A DNA stretch of 64,000 bases from Telopea speciosissima (taxonomy: Eukaryota > Streptophyta > Magnoliopsida > Proteales > Proteaceae), in contig NC_057918.1 in the NCBI RefSeq assembly GCF_018873765.1, positions 69,539,871 through 69,603,870 of the forward strand, written 5' to 3'. Positions 41,591 to 51,582 of this stretch are shown here, in pieces. The position numbers and the translations under genes were made by a program. The notes beneath the pieces are model-generated. The model was not told the DNA's origin, did not search any database, and saw only the letters and a program-made list of their open reading frames with translations. The stretch's first letter is position 1, and every line of letters begins with the position of its first letter.

Positions 41591-43011
41591 GTCCATTAAT
41601 TATTCTGAGTATTTCTAACGGATGCACAGTGGCTAAGAATAAGATCTCTTATGATCTATAGCTTTGGCTAATAGTTGCTAGAAATAATTTATAGCCTATT
41701 CCATTGATGAAGGAATATTCCATTCATAATAGATTTGTAATTTATAGACATTCAATTTAAATCACACTACGGTTGTGGCTTCTATTTATATTTTCTTAAA
41801 ACAAGAAGAACGTGGTCAACTAGTTAATAAATTACCGTTTATTATCCTTGTAATCAGACAAAATTTGTAACAATTTAATGTGGATCTAATAAGACAAAAG
41901 GGCTATTATGTAGTCCGATTGGATTGTAAGAGCTGGAAATTTTCAGTTTTATGGTTCATAATATCATTAGGGCGAGGTTTTCATGCAAGGCCGTACAAGG
42001 AAGGGCAGATCATGATGTGTCAAACAGGGAGGGGTTTGATCGTTTCGACCTCCTCTTTAGTCCAATGGCAAAGGTCTGTACTTGACCGTGCTTGGTACAT
42101 GTCGATGCACAACTTTTTGTCATATCATTATTGTCATAGTTTGAGGAATCGGAATCGGGTGAATCACCCATAATTCTTGTTAATTTGCTTCATTTTTCTC
42201 CATTGTTTCCTTTTAATCAATAAAATATCAAAAAATCAATGAAACTTTTCTCTCACCCAAATCCCCAAGTTTATTGAATAAAAAAAATTTTTAAAAAATA
42301 TAAAATCTTAGTTTTTTCTTTAGAATTCTAATTTCTAGGGTTCCGATCGATTTTAATTAATTCAAATTGCAATCGATGGAGGTCTATTCTATGTTCGAAT
42401 CCAGGCTCTTAAACCGGATTACTCTCTCTCCTTACACGTGGAAAGAAACAAATTTCTTATGGTCACAATCTTGATGTTACTAACCGTGATTACGCAGAGC
42501 AACACCCATAAGTTATAGGGATTTTCTTATCAACACCTTTCTTTATTCTTTTTTTTTTTAAAGTCCCTTTAGTATGTAATACAATTTTAATTTTTTTTCC
42601 AATGAAGATAACAGTGTCATTTCTTAATATTGACATTTTTTTTGTCATTTTAGTATGGTTTAGATGATAAAATTAAAAAGGAAAGAAACATGAATTAACC
42701 TCTATTCAGCTATGCTGCAAAGCAAGGGCTATTATATATATTGAAAGGCAAAAAAACAAAAATGAAAGAAAACATATGCAAAACCGTAGTATCTAACTAC
42801 TGTTATAAGTTATAACTCCTAACTAACACATGAGGAAGGTTAGTAAGATGCTACAATTATAAAAACACCATTGCTCATGTAAATATAACATACCGAGCGT
42901 TTTCATAAACAAAGAAAATAATGTCAGGGTTAGATCTCAGTTGTTGAACTTGGATACATAACTGGTTCAGGTTTGGCGCTCACCCATGGGGCAGCCAATT
43001 GGACCAGTTGG
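41591..43011. other. Intergenic DNA with reverse AATCGG-type repeat
   Basis: 42130-42400 is another reverse copy of the AATCGG/TTTCATTGA repeat (GGAATCGGAATCGGGTGAAT then ATCAATAAAATATC). No gene supported. Confidence 0.45.
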
Positions 43012-43016
43012 GTTGG

Positions 43017-43481
43017 TGTTATGTGCCTAATGAGACCCACTCTAGTGTATGGGCACTAAATTGGGTCAGCCTAGTATGAGATAGGTTAAAGGGTTTGATT
43101 TAACGCGTTCCATTAGCTTCAGAGCTTTTGATGTATCGATCAAGTACCTAACATTTGGTATTAGAGCTGGGCACCACGTCATGAGTTCGAGTCACGGAAA
43201 GGACTACCTAGGAGAGGGCTACCTACCACTAGACAAAAACCCTAGAGCAGAGTGGAGCTGCTTGGAAAGGGCTACCTACCGCCAGAGTGAAAATTGGCTA
43301 GAGTGAGAGCCTCCGAGGATGACAGCTGCAAAAGCGTGGTGGTCTGTTATGTGTCTAATGAAGCCCACTGTAGTATACAGACACTAAATTGGGTCAGTCT
43401 AGTATGGGATAGGTTAAAGGGCTTGATTTAACACGTTCCATCAGCTTCGGAGCTTTTGGCGTATCGGTCAAGTACCTAACA
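43017..43481 (+). mobile_element. TRIM, copy B, with perfect target duplication
   Basis: Two 137-bp direct LTRs (43017-43153 and 43345-43481), TG...CA, starting TGTTATGTG and ending AAGTACCTAACA. The primer site TGGTATTAGAGCTGGG follows the first LTR (43156-43171). A purine-rich AAAAGCGTGGTGG precedes the second. Perfect 5-bp duplication GTTGG at 43012-43016 and 43482-43486. The 191-bp interior has no coding capacity, so it must be mobilised by another LTR element. Confidence 0.93.
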
Positions 43482-43486
43482 GTTGG

Positions 43487-44210
43487 TCACTTAAGGAGGT
43501 GACCTTTACCCTTTAGGTCTCTTCCCTCTCAGTGATTCCTATTTGGAGTGGGATACTGTGAAGAGGTGGGGACTAATTATATATAAATATAATCAAGTAA
43601 CCCCAAAACCTAATTGTATTCTTGCACCATTGAGATCTCTGTCTCACTCTCAGTCTTGTTCACCAAGTTACTAATGTGTTCTCTTTGTGATTCCATCTAT
43701 TCCCAAGGATTTGTGGTATGGAGTTCTCAGTGGAGAAGCCTTTCAAGATATCTAGAGATTAAAGCAGATCGTTCGAGTTCGTAAAGCTTATAACCAAATC
43801 CATACGAGATCCTTCCGCTGTGTTCCCATATCTGTTCAGGTAACACCCTAACCGGTGGTGATTTGTTTACATCGGTCATATGTTGGAGATGTTTCACATG
43901 ATGAAAAATGAATAACATGATAAAAACTTTAAATTCATGCACATATAAAGTTACCAAAATACCCCTATAACTGACAGAGAATAGGAAGGATTATTGGGCC
44001 TCTTTTTGGAAATGCAAGATTAATTTAATGGGTTTTTTTTTTAAATATATATATTATGCGGACCAAACGTATTTACATGTTTAATATGGGTCTTTATAAA
44101 AGATGTGTATTATTTGTATCTTTGAAAAAAATCAAAAACATGTTAAATACATATACATACGAATACATGTAAAATATACATGTATATTTACTAATTATGC
44201 TCACATCTAA
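43487..44210. other. Intergenic DNA
   Basis: No gene supported. AT-rich with an ATATAC/CATGTATATT stretch near 44150-44190. Confidence 0.4.
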
Positions 44211-44219
44211 TAATTAATT

Positions 44220-44387
44220 GGGAGAAAGTTCTCTGTCCGAGAGTGTGGCCTATGCCAGCACTCCCATGAGTCTTTCTCTCTCCTCCCTATTTGAAAAGAC
44301 ACTTCTGCCCCTTATTTTGAGGAGGAGAGAGATAGACACATGGGAGTGCTGGCGTAGGCTACACTCCCGGACAGAAAACTACTTCCC
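44220..44387. mobile_element. Mutator-like MITE, 168 bp
   Basis: Perfect 9-bp target duplication TAATTAATT (44211-44219 and 44388-44396). Inverted ends of about 48 bp (GGGAGAAAGTTCTCTGTCCG ... CAGCACTCCCATG) with few mismatches. Same family as 27764-27926 and the fragment near 52185-52308. Confidence 0.92.
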
Positions 44388-44583
44388 TAATTAATTTTAG
44401 GGTGATGATTCACGTAACAACCGTTTGTCATGTGAATCATCACACAATCCCTCTTTTCCCTTCTTGTTTCATGTGTACGAATCTTGGAAGCTTGGAAGTA
44501 AGGGCAGTAATGTTATTTAAATTCCCCAACCTCATCTCTTAAAGCACTCTAGAGGAGTAACATAGATATATTGAAGGGAGAAA

Positions 44584-44755
44584 GAACGCTAACCGGTGTT
44601 GTGCCTTGGCATGTACCAGCACCCAGGCATAACTGCTCCAAAATGACCGGTGCACACCCTGGAAAGGCGAAAAGGATCGAGGGTGCGTTGGTCATTTCAC
44701 GTGCGATTGTGCCTGGGCACAGGTACACGTCGAAGCACAACACCAGTTAGCGCTC
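44584..44755. mobile_element. MITE-like element with 34-bp inverted ends
   Basis: Ends GAACGCTAACCGGTGTTGTG and the complement of CACAACACCAGTTAGCGCTC pair over about 34 bp, with an inner GTGCCTGGGCAC palindrome. 172 bp. No clear target duplication. Confidence 0.75.
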
Positions 44756-46466
44756 ATTTTGGGGCGTAGATGATGAGACTTGGCATGATGATATTGGTGA
44801 TGTAGATGGAGTTCTTGTAGATGTACCTTCTGTATTCGCCTCCTCCACACGGTACCGTGATAAAGTCTTTTGGGGCGTCTCAGGCACCATGGAGTACTTT
44901 TTTCGACTTTTCCTTTTTTCCAGTTCCACGCGAAATTCTCATCGAACTTGACATCTTGATTAACCATGAGCTTCTCAGTCCTTAAATTGCATGTGATAGA
45001 CATTGGACAGGGTGCTATGTACCAATAATATACCTTTCTCAGTCTTCTCGTCAAGCTTGTTTCTTTTTCTCCACTGGGATATGGCCATAAGACATGTACC
45101 CAAATACTTTATTACGCCTTTTTTGAGAGAAGTTTCAGAAATGAAAGATGGATTTTAGGGAAGATGAGGGCATTTTGGTGATTAGGTTGGATTAGGTTCT
45201 TAAGAACAAATAATGGAGGTAAAAGGGTCTTTTCAAATTGGATTAGGGTAAAAAGGTCTTTTCATATTATGAACAAATTGATCAGGGCAATTAGGTCTTT
45301 TCAAATTTAGAAAAAATAGAAGAAATGGTAGTTTGGTCAAGTTTTTAGCACTTAACGCCTAAAACTTAACGGTGTAGACATAAATGGCTTTAGGGGGGTA
45401 AAGTAGGGGTGGTACATGGAGTTTGCAGTAGGTGCGCGTGGACTTGTCAAAACCTGGGGGGGGGGGGGTGTGAGGAATATTAGGTGCATTTTAGGGGGTA
45501 CGTGTATTTTACCCTTTTTGTTTTTGGGTAAATTTGGGGTTTTACCATTAAGGGTATTATAGTAAGTTCACCCTATTATAAGGGTAATTTTATCATTATA
45601 AAAGAATTAACAGTGACTTAACTATACAGACCTAACGAAGTGGACTAAGTTGAAATAAAATCATAAAGTAAGGGGGTGTATGTGATATTATTCTGAAGTT
45701 TGGGGTGTGCATGATATATTGTATACTTACAAGGGGTGTCCGTGACATTTTTCCAAAACATTATAAAGAAAACATGTTTTGCTCATTATTTTTAATATAC
45801 ATATGAAATCGAAACCAAACCAATAACGATCCGATAATGGACCATTAGGAGCCTATTAAGTCAATTAGATCAACGATCGAATCAAACTAGACCAAAATTG
45901 AACTTTATCTTAACGGTTTGATTTTGATTTGTTCTAATACCATATCGAAATTGGACCAAACCGACCAATTGACAGCCCTAATAAGCCCTCTAAAGATTTT
46001 TTTTTTCTTTTCTTTCTGTCTTTGTTTTTGGTTTGTTGAATTGCCAAGTCATCTAGGCACGGTTGTGAGTTGTCCCATGGCCATTGGCATTAAATATGGA
46101 TGGATAAATGCAAGGGCAAACTCGGTAACGTTCCAAACTTTCCAATTAATTTCTAGATGTGGACCATAGGTTTATCCATCATGGCCGAAATTTACATTAA
46201 TGTTTCATAAATGCCAACACGTACCATTTAAAATTTTGTTTTTTTGGTTAATCCATACCATTTAAAGTGGTGGACTTGTGAGCTCAGGCAACTAGTGCGG
46301 TTGATAAAGAGGGAGAAAAAAAATATCAATTCGAGACCCCACATGAACAAAACCTTACCTAACCAATAATCCTTTATTAAACTTAGGTCTTATCCATTTC
46401 AGATTCAATTAATGTTTTCTCCAACTCCTTCCTCGTAAAAGATTCTATTGGTCGGATGGGTGTATA
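44756..46466. other. Intergenic DNA
   Basis: No gene supported. A 13-G run lies at 45456-45468, in a stretch with repeated GGGGTGT..GTGAT words to about 45740. Confidence 0.4.
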
Positions 46467-46580
46467 TAGGGATGCAAGTTTGGCCCTGTCGGCCCGGACC
46501 CGTCCTGAGTTTGAATAGGGTCTGGGTTGAGATATTTAGCCCTGAGGGCGGGTCAGGGCTAGAAATTTCTGGCCCTGAAT
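46467..46580. repeat. Truncated copy of the hAT-like 41113 element
   Basis: Begins AGGGATGCAAGTTTGGCCCT like 41113 and follows it for about 110 bp (GGGTCTGGGTTGAGATA, GGGCGGGTCAGGG), then stops where SINE-like sequence begins. Confidence 0.75.
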
Positions 46581-46585
46581 CAGGA

Positions 46586-46640
46586 ATGCAGTGCACGCAA
46601 CCTTACCCGTGCTTTCGTAGAGAGGTTGTTTTTAGATCCC
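46586..46640 (-). repeat. Au-like SINE fragment
   Basis: The minus strand reads ACAACCTCTCTACGAAAGCA then GGGTAAGGTTGCGTGCAC, the conserved middle of Au SINEs. Only about 50 bp. Confidence 0.6.
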
Positions 46641-46689
46641 ACAGTGGAGATGGCTTCTCTGCGAGAGGGCCATTTAATTTATGAACCCT

Positions 46690-48270
46690 TAATTTACCTA
46701 TTAGGAGAAACTTTTGTCAAAGACAATAGTATTTTTCAATCAAAAGCTAAAAAGACCAAAAAATATATAGGTCCAGTAAAATAGATGAGTAGTGGTGTTT
46801 TTCTACCTAACATGGGTTTAGTGCACGATATCAAATCAGGTATCAGCTAGTTCCAAAACAGATACTGATATGTATCAATTAATATCGGTTGTATCAGATG
46901 TTTTTACCCTCAAAGATATTGGTACTAAACTATATTTTAACCATTTTACTATCTATTCGTATTGTACCATACCACCAATCCGATATCAGCCAGATATCGG
47001 TATTGGTGTCAATTGATAACAATACGGATTGGCCAATGTAGCCGATCTGATACCAATTCCTATAACCCTGCCACCTAATCTCCACCAACCTTCTTCAAAA
47101 GAAAAAGAAAATCTACCAACCTTATATACCAACTCCAATTGAACAAATCCAAATTGCTACGTGGGAAGAGGATATTCTATATTAGTCTAATGTCAAAATT
47201 GGAATTCTTAATCAATAACTTTTGCCATCTTCTATTGTGCATTTTTTCCTCACATTTTCAACTTGTAGAATTTTTCATAGATTCATGTTTTTTTTTCTCT
47301 TTATTTTATTATGATGTTTGGTAGAGTCATATTGGACCACTTGATAACCGATGTTTGGTAGATCCTTTCACTTTAAATCTTATCCTTTTGCTTTTTTGGG
47401 GTAAATAAACCTCATCTCTTATATTAACATGGTGGATCATTGAAGGGAAAAAAAATCCACAATAGTGTCTTAATTTTGGGGTGCATTGCAATGCGGGTTT
47501 GAGAGCTCAACACATAAAAGATGTAACATCCAACGGTGCTGAGCTCGGGAAGAAAGAAAACAAACACTGTCTTGCATTGAGCTCGCACCTTTGGATTAAG
47601 CTTCTTCCACATGTCGAGCTCTCAAACTTACATTCCAGTGCACGGCAAGATGCCAGCAATGTAGAGGATTTTAATCCATCATATAGGGATCATATCTTGC
47701 CACTGGTAGACCCCAGTCACCTCTCTATGCATGTTCCTTCCAAACCAAATGAATTGTCTTTCCTTCATAAGAAGGGACACTTACCACTTCATAGTCTAAG
47801 TGTAGATAAGCTTTCTTTAGTGATCCATCTAATTCAATCATATGGCATGACATGGCAAAATGGTGCAAAGATTTTGACATTGGATAGACAATGGATAGTC
47901 TCGATCATGGTTTAAGGAATTGGTATTAGATTGATCGTATCAGTCCATTCGTTTTGGTATCAATAGAGACCGATACAATACCAATCCAAGGATAGTGATC
48001 AAGGGTAAAAATATAAATATAAATCATATTTTATTAAAATTTAGAGATAAAATATTTGATACAAATTAATATGGGATCGATATCGTATCGATATTGATCA
48101 ATCTCGATGGATCACATTTCAAATTTTATCAAAAAAAAAAAAAACCAAGACAAATGCTTTTTAGATTAAAGTTTACATGAGTCCCATCGTCCATTGAGGG
48201 AAAGAATGCAATAAAAGGTGAACCCAACGGTTTGGATTAACCAAATCAACCTAGTCACGTTTCCACTGAT
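46690..48270. other. Intergenic DNA with two ATCGATATCG-type repeats
   Basis: Repeat copies at 46820-47070 and 47905-48115 (the latter ends ATCGATATCGTATCGATATT then an A-run at about 48130). The open frame 47481-47915 has no recognisable domain and is probably chance. Confidence 0.5.
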
Positions 48271-48274
48271 TGAG

Positions 48275-48284
48275 CTATATAAAG
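48275..48284 (+). promoter_or_regulatory. TATA box of the F-box/kelch gene
   Basis: CTATATAAAG, about 240 bp before the ATG. Transcription would begin near 48310 in the following CT-rich stretch. Confidence 0.7.
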
Positions 48285-48521
48285 TGTTCCCTTAGTTGCA
48301 GTTTCTCCACACTGGTCTCCTGTCTCCACCTCGCTTTTGCCATTGGAATCCACCCACCATGCCCGATCGACCACCTGCTTTAAACGCCCTCCCTGACCCT
48401 CCTCCCAATCCTTTCATTTCATTCCTCTGACACTGAACCAATTTCTAACTTAGATCATAAAAGCTAGAAAATCCGTCTTTGATTTGAGGGAATATGTTCT
48501 TCCTTTCTGGGTTTCTTAGTA

Positions 48522-49703
48522 ATGGAAGATAACGATTCCCAAACCTGTTTGGTCTCATCTGATTGGGGTTATCTGGGTTCAGACTTAACAGGGTTGATCC
48601 TCTCCTACCTTCCCATTCGATCCATAGTGAGAGCCAGTGCAGTCTGCAAGTTCTGGCGCTCCGTTGTCACCAACCCTTCATTCTCGTCTCGTGTCTCTGC
48701 AATCAAGAAGCCCTGGTTCTTCCTTTTTGGCCAGAACAACATCTTCATCAAGAACAACCAGGCTTTCGCCTTCGACCCGGAAGCCGACGAGTGGATCCGC
48801 CTCCCTTCCAACCTCTGCCCCTCTCCTTGCCAAGAGGAATCATTCCTCGGTTCCGGTGGTTTCTTCTTCACCACCACCTCCTCCACCACTTCTCGCTTCA
48901 GCTACTCTCCCATCCTCTGCGGTTCATGGCGCGAAACCTCACCGCTTAGTTTCTCTCGCTGTAATCCCCATGTAGGCGTCTTTGATGACGACTCGGGTTT
49001 CTCTCGATTCATCGTTGTCGGCGGAGTCAGATTCATCGGTGGCCTATTAGACATCGAGGACCGCTTAGCCGTCGAGATCTACGACCCGAAGAATGATACT
49101 TGGGAGCTCTGCCCTCCCTTACCGGCCGAGTTCAGATCCGGCAACTCGTCTCAGTGGCTCACATCCGCTTTGTTCAAAGGAAAAGTATTCGTCTTTGGCA
49201 TCTACTCCTGCTTCGTATCCTCCTTCGATCTAAAGCTTCACTTGTGGAGCGAAGTGCAGACGCTGAGGCCACCTGGGTTAATGTTCTCGTTCTTGCTGGC
49301 CTGTAAAGACCAGCTTGTCTTGGCGGGTCTCTGCAACACCCCAAGAGGTCCCTCGTTTAACCTCTATAGAGTCGATGAGAAGACGATAGAGTTCAGTGAG
49401 ATTGCGATCATGCCTCAAGACTTGCTGAATTGCTTGTTTGACAGTGATGAAGACGAGAAATTTGCGAGCTTGAAGTGTGTGGGATTGGGGAATCTGATCT
49501 ATGTGTTCAATGAAGAACATCACAAGATATACCCGGCTTGTGTTTGCGAAATTAGCAGCGATTCGAGCAAATGTAATTGGAAAAGGATACCCGATTTGCC
49601 GGCACCGGTGAATCGGTTTCACAAGGTCATCAGCTTCTGTTCTCAGATTCCACTCCATTATGTTCTCAGGTATGAAGAGGACGGAGAGGAGATGAGTGAC
49701 TGA
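48522..49703 (+). CDS. F-box/kelch-repeat protein
   Basis: An intact, intronless 393-residue coding sequence. Residues about 18-58 are an F-box (LTGLILSYLPIRSIVRASAV then CKFWRSVVTNPSF), which would bind SKP1 in an SCF ubiquitin ligase. The rest is a degenerate kelch/galactose-oxidase-like propeller: FAFDPEADEWIRLP near 82-95, VGGVRFIGG near 166-174, VEIYDPKNDTWELCPPLP near 184-201 and FDLKLHLWSEV further on. The substrate is unknown. It resembles the Arabidopsis F-box/kelch protein At3g24760 (from memory). The ATG at 48522 is the first in the frame and gives the expected short acidic lead before the F-box. The coding sequence is C/G-richer than its flanks, as expected for a real gene. Confidence 0.93.
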   Translation: MEDNDSQTCLVSSDWGYLGSDLTGLILSYLPIRSIVRASAVCKFWRSVVTNPSFSSRVSAIKKPWFFLFGQNNIFIKNNQAFAFDPEADEWIRLPSNLCPSPCQEESFLGSGGFFFTTTSSTTSRFSYSPILCGSWRETSPLSFSRCNPHVGVFDDDSGFSRFIVVGGVRFIGGLLDIEDRLAVEIYDPKNDTWELCPPLPAEFRSGNSSQWLTSALFKGKVFVFGIYSCFVSSFDLKLHLWSEVQTLRPPGLMFSFLLACKDQLVLAGLCNTPRGPSFNLYRVDEKTIEFSEIAIMPQDLLNCLFDSDEDEKFASLKCVGLGNLIYVFNEEHHKIYPACVCEISSDSSKCNWKRIPDLPAPVNRFHKVISFCSQIPLHYVLRYEEDGEEMSD

Positions 49704-50114
49704 AACGCATTCAGTGAAGAACTGAGATTAGGGGATTGTTTGGAGCTTTGGATATTTTAATTAATTTGTGGGGCCAGAGAGCCAAGCAAAATTGGGTTTT
49801 CCTGGATGGCCCACAGCATGCTTCCAAACATGCCCTTAGTCAGCAAGTGATCAAACAGCTATAATCACCAATTTGGATTTGGATCCCCTTGTCTTAATTT
49901 CATTTCATTTGTATAATAAGGGTATTATATGAACAATTCTTTCCCACTGGGTTTCAGTCACAGGTTTACAGCCAACATTCCGTGTGTTCGAAAGTGTAAG
50001 ATACAACTCTTCAATTTGTATTTTTCTTTGTTTGTTGTCTAGGGTTTCTGTTTTACTGAATAGAGAGAGCACTTTTAATGAAAATGGGAAGACTAGCACT
50101 GTGTTTTTTTTTAT

Positions 50115-51582
50115 GGGTTATTTTCAAATGTCCCCTGAAAATGGTCAAACTTATAGTTGCTTCCCTGAACTTTCATTAATTTCACCGTGCACTCCTATTT
50201 TCTAAACTAAGTATCATAATCCCTGCCATTAGACACAGATTATAACATAACGGATCCCAGTTTTTGAACTTCGATGGATCATTCTGCCTTTGGATTGGAT
50301 AAAATGACCAAAATGATCTTATTTGAAACAATTTAAAAAAAAAAAAAAAAACCTGCAATCCATCTTCCCCAAATCGTTGAGGGTTTGGGGAAGATGAGTT
50401 CTTGAACAATGGTACTTATCATCCAAGTTAAAGCAATTTAATTCCTATAACTGTCCTCCCCAACGTAACGTGCCACCGCCACAGATCTATTGGTGTTGAA
50501 GGTGGAGGAAGAATCAGTAAACTCGTTCTGCTTCCTGGGTTGAAGGAATACTGGTGGATCAGCAACACTGGTCTTGTTCTCATGGTGATTGGTGAGGTAA
50601 TTCGCAAATTTGCGGTTCTAACAGCAGGTCGTGCCTTCACCTACATGATCAAAATCCGTCGTGGAAACCATAAAAAATTGGTCACTCATGGAATCTGTGA
50701 ATTTTTTATATGGGCTATTGGGTACTCAAGTGATGCTCTGCAACCCATTTTGTACAGTGGGTTTTGTTTTGGTTCTTTGGCGCTTTTTCTCAGAACAGAT
50801 TAACTATGAGGAGTATTACTTGAAGAAGTATTTTGGATCTCAGTATGTGGAGTATTCGCTTCGAGTTCCATCTGGATTGCCATTGGTGAAATGAATACCT
50901 GCAAAGTTTCTGAGGTTTTGCAGAATTGTTCGCTGAAGAAATGCCCAAATCAGAATCTGTACGTGTTCATGGAGGTGGACAGCATCTGAGAAACATGGAG
51001 GAAGAGTTTGCCATATCGAATCTGCCAAATCTCTAGATTTGCCCCTCATAACTCCAATTTCCACGACCTTAGGGCCACTCTAAATCTTGCCACAAATGAA
51101 ACCAGAGGCCTCTGGATGAACAATGTTCACATCGAGTTTTCAGTTCATTGAGAGAAGAAGACGAGAGGAAGGGGACTTTCGATGGTTCAATGTGTGAGAG
51201 GAAGAAGATGGAATCTGCAGACCCAGTTTCGTTTCTCCATCGTGAATCTCTTGATTTTGAAAATAGGGTTTTGCCCTTCAAACTCCAATTTCCCGGCATC
51301 TGATTCAAAAACTGATCTTCCCCAAACCCTAAATGAGTTGCAGGTTTTTTTTTTTTTTTTTTTTCCTCCAGGTAAAGTCATTTTGGTTATTTTACCTAAT
51401 TCAGGGGCTGAATGGTCCATCAAAGTTCAAAAATTGGGATCCGTTATAACTATAACGTCGGTGTCTAACGGCAGGGACTATAGTGATTCTTAGTTTGAAA
51501 AACAACAGTGCATGTGGAATTAGTGAAAGTTCAGGGGGGCAATGGTAAGTTTGGCCATTTCAAAGGGCATTTGGAATAACCC
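50115..51582. mobile_element. Pack-MULE-like element with long inverted ends and a captured gene fragment
   Basis: 50115-about 50395 and about 51305-51582 are inverted copies (start GGGTTATT, shared CCCTGAACTTTCA, AACGGATCCCA, GGGTTTGGGGAAGAT), roughly 75-80% identical by eye over about 270 bp, each with an A- or T-run near the inner end. Flanks are T-rich (TTTTTTTAT/TTTTTTTTT), compatible with a 9-bp Mutator duplication with one change. The interior (50522-50894) is a piece of a host methyltransferase gene; 50895-51300 is other unidentified, possibly captured sequence. No transposase is present, so it is non-autonomous. Confidence 0.8.
50522..50894 (+). pseudogene. Isoprenylcysteine carboxyl methyltransferase (ICMT/STE14) fragment
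   Basis: The frame from 50522 reads PGLKEYWWISNTGLVLMVIG then EVIRKFAVLTAGRAFTYMIK and KLVTHGI, matching the C-terminal half of plant ICMT, the ER membrane enzyme that methylates prenylated CaaX cysteines. The segment with the conserved Arg-His-Pro motif is missing: THGIC runs straight into EFFIWAIG. One extra base near 50720 then shifts to the frame TQVMLCNP, VLWRFFSEQINYEEYYLK and VPSGLPLVK, which ends at the true C-terminus (stop 50892-50894). It cannot encode an active enzyme. Confidence 0.85.

Noticed and set aside
45456-45468. 13-G run as a possible feature
   Set aside because: Simple homopolymer; only noted as a place for sequencing error.
47481-47915. 144-residue plus-strand open frame
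   Set aside because: No domain, no splice context and no promoter; surrounded by dispersed repeats. Probably chance, though a lost gene fragment cannot be excluded.
50895-51300. Second captured gene in the Pack-MULE-like element
   Set aside because: No frame gives a recognisable protein; left as unidentified sequence.
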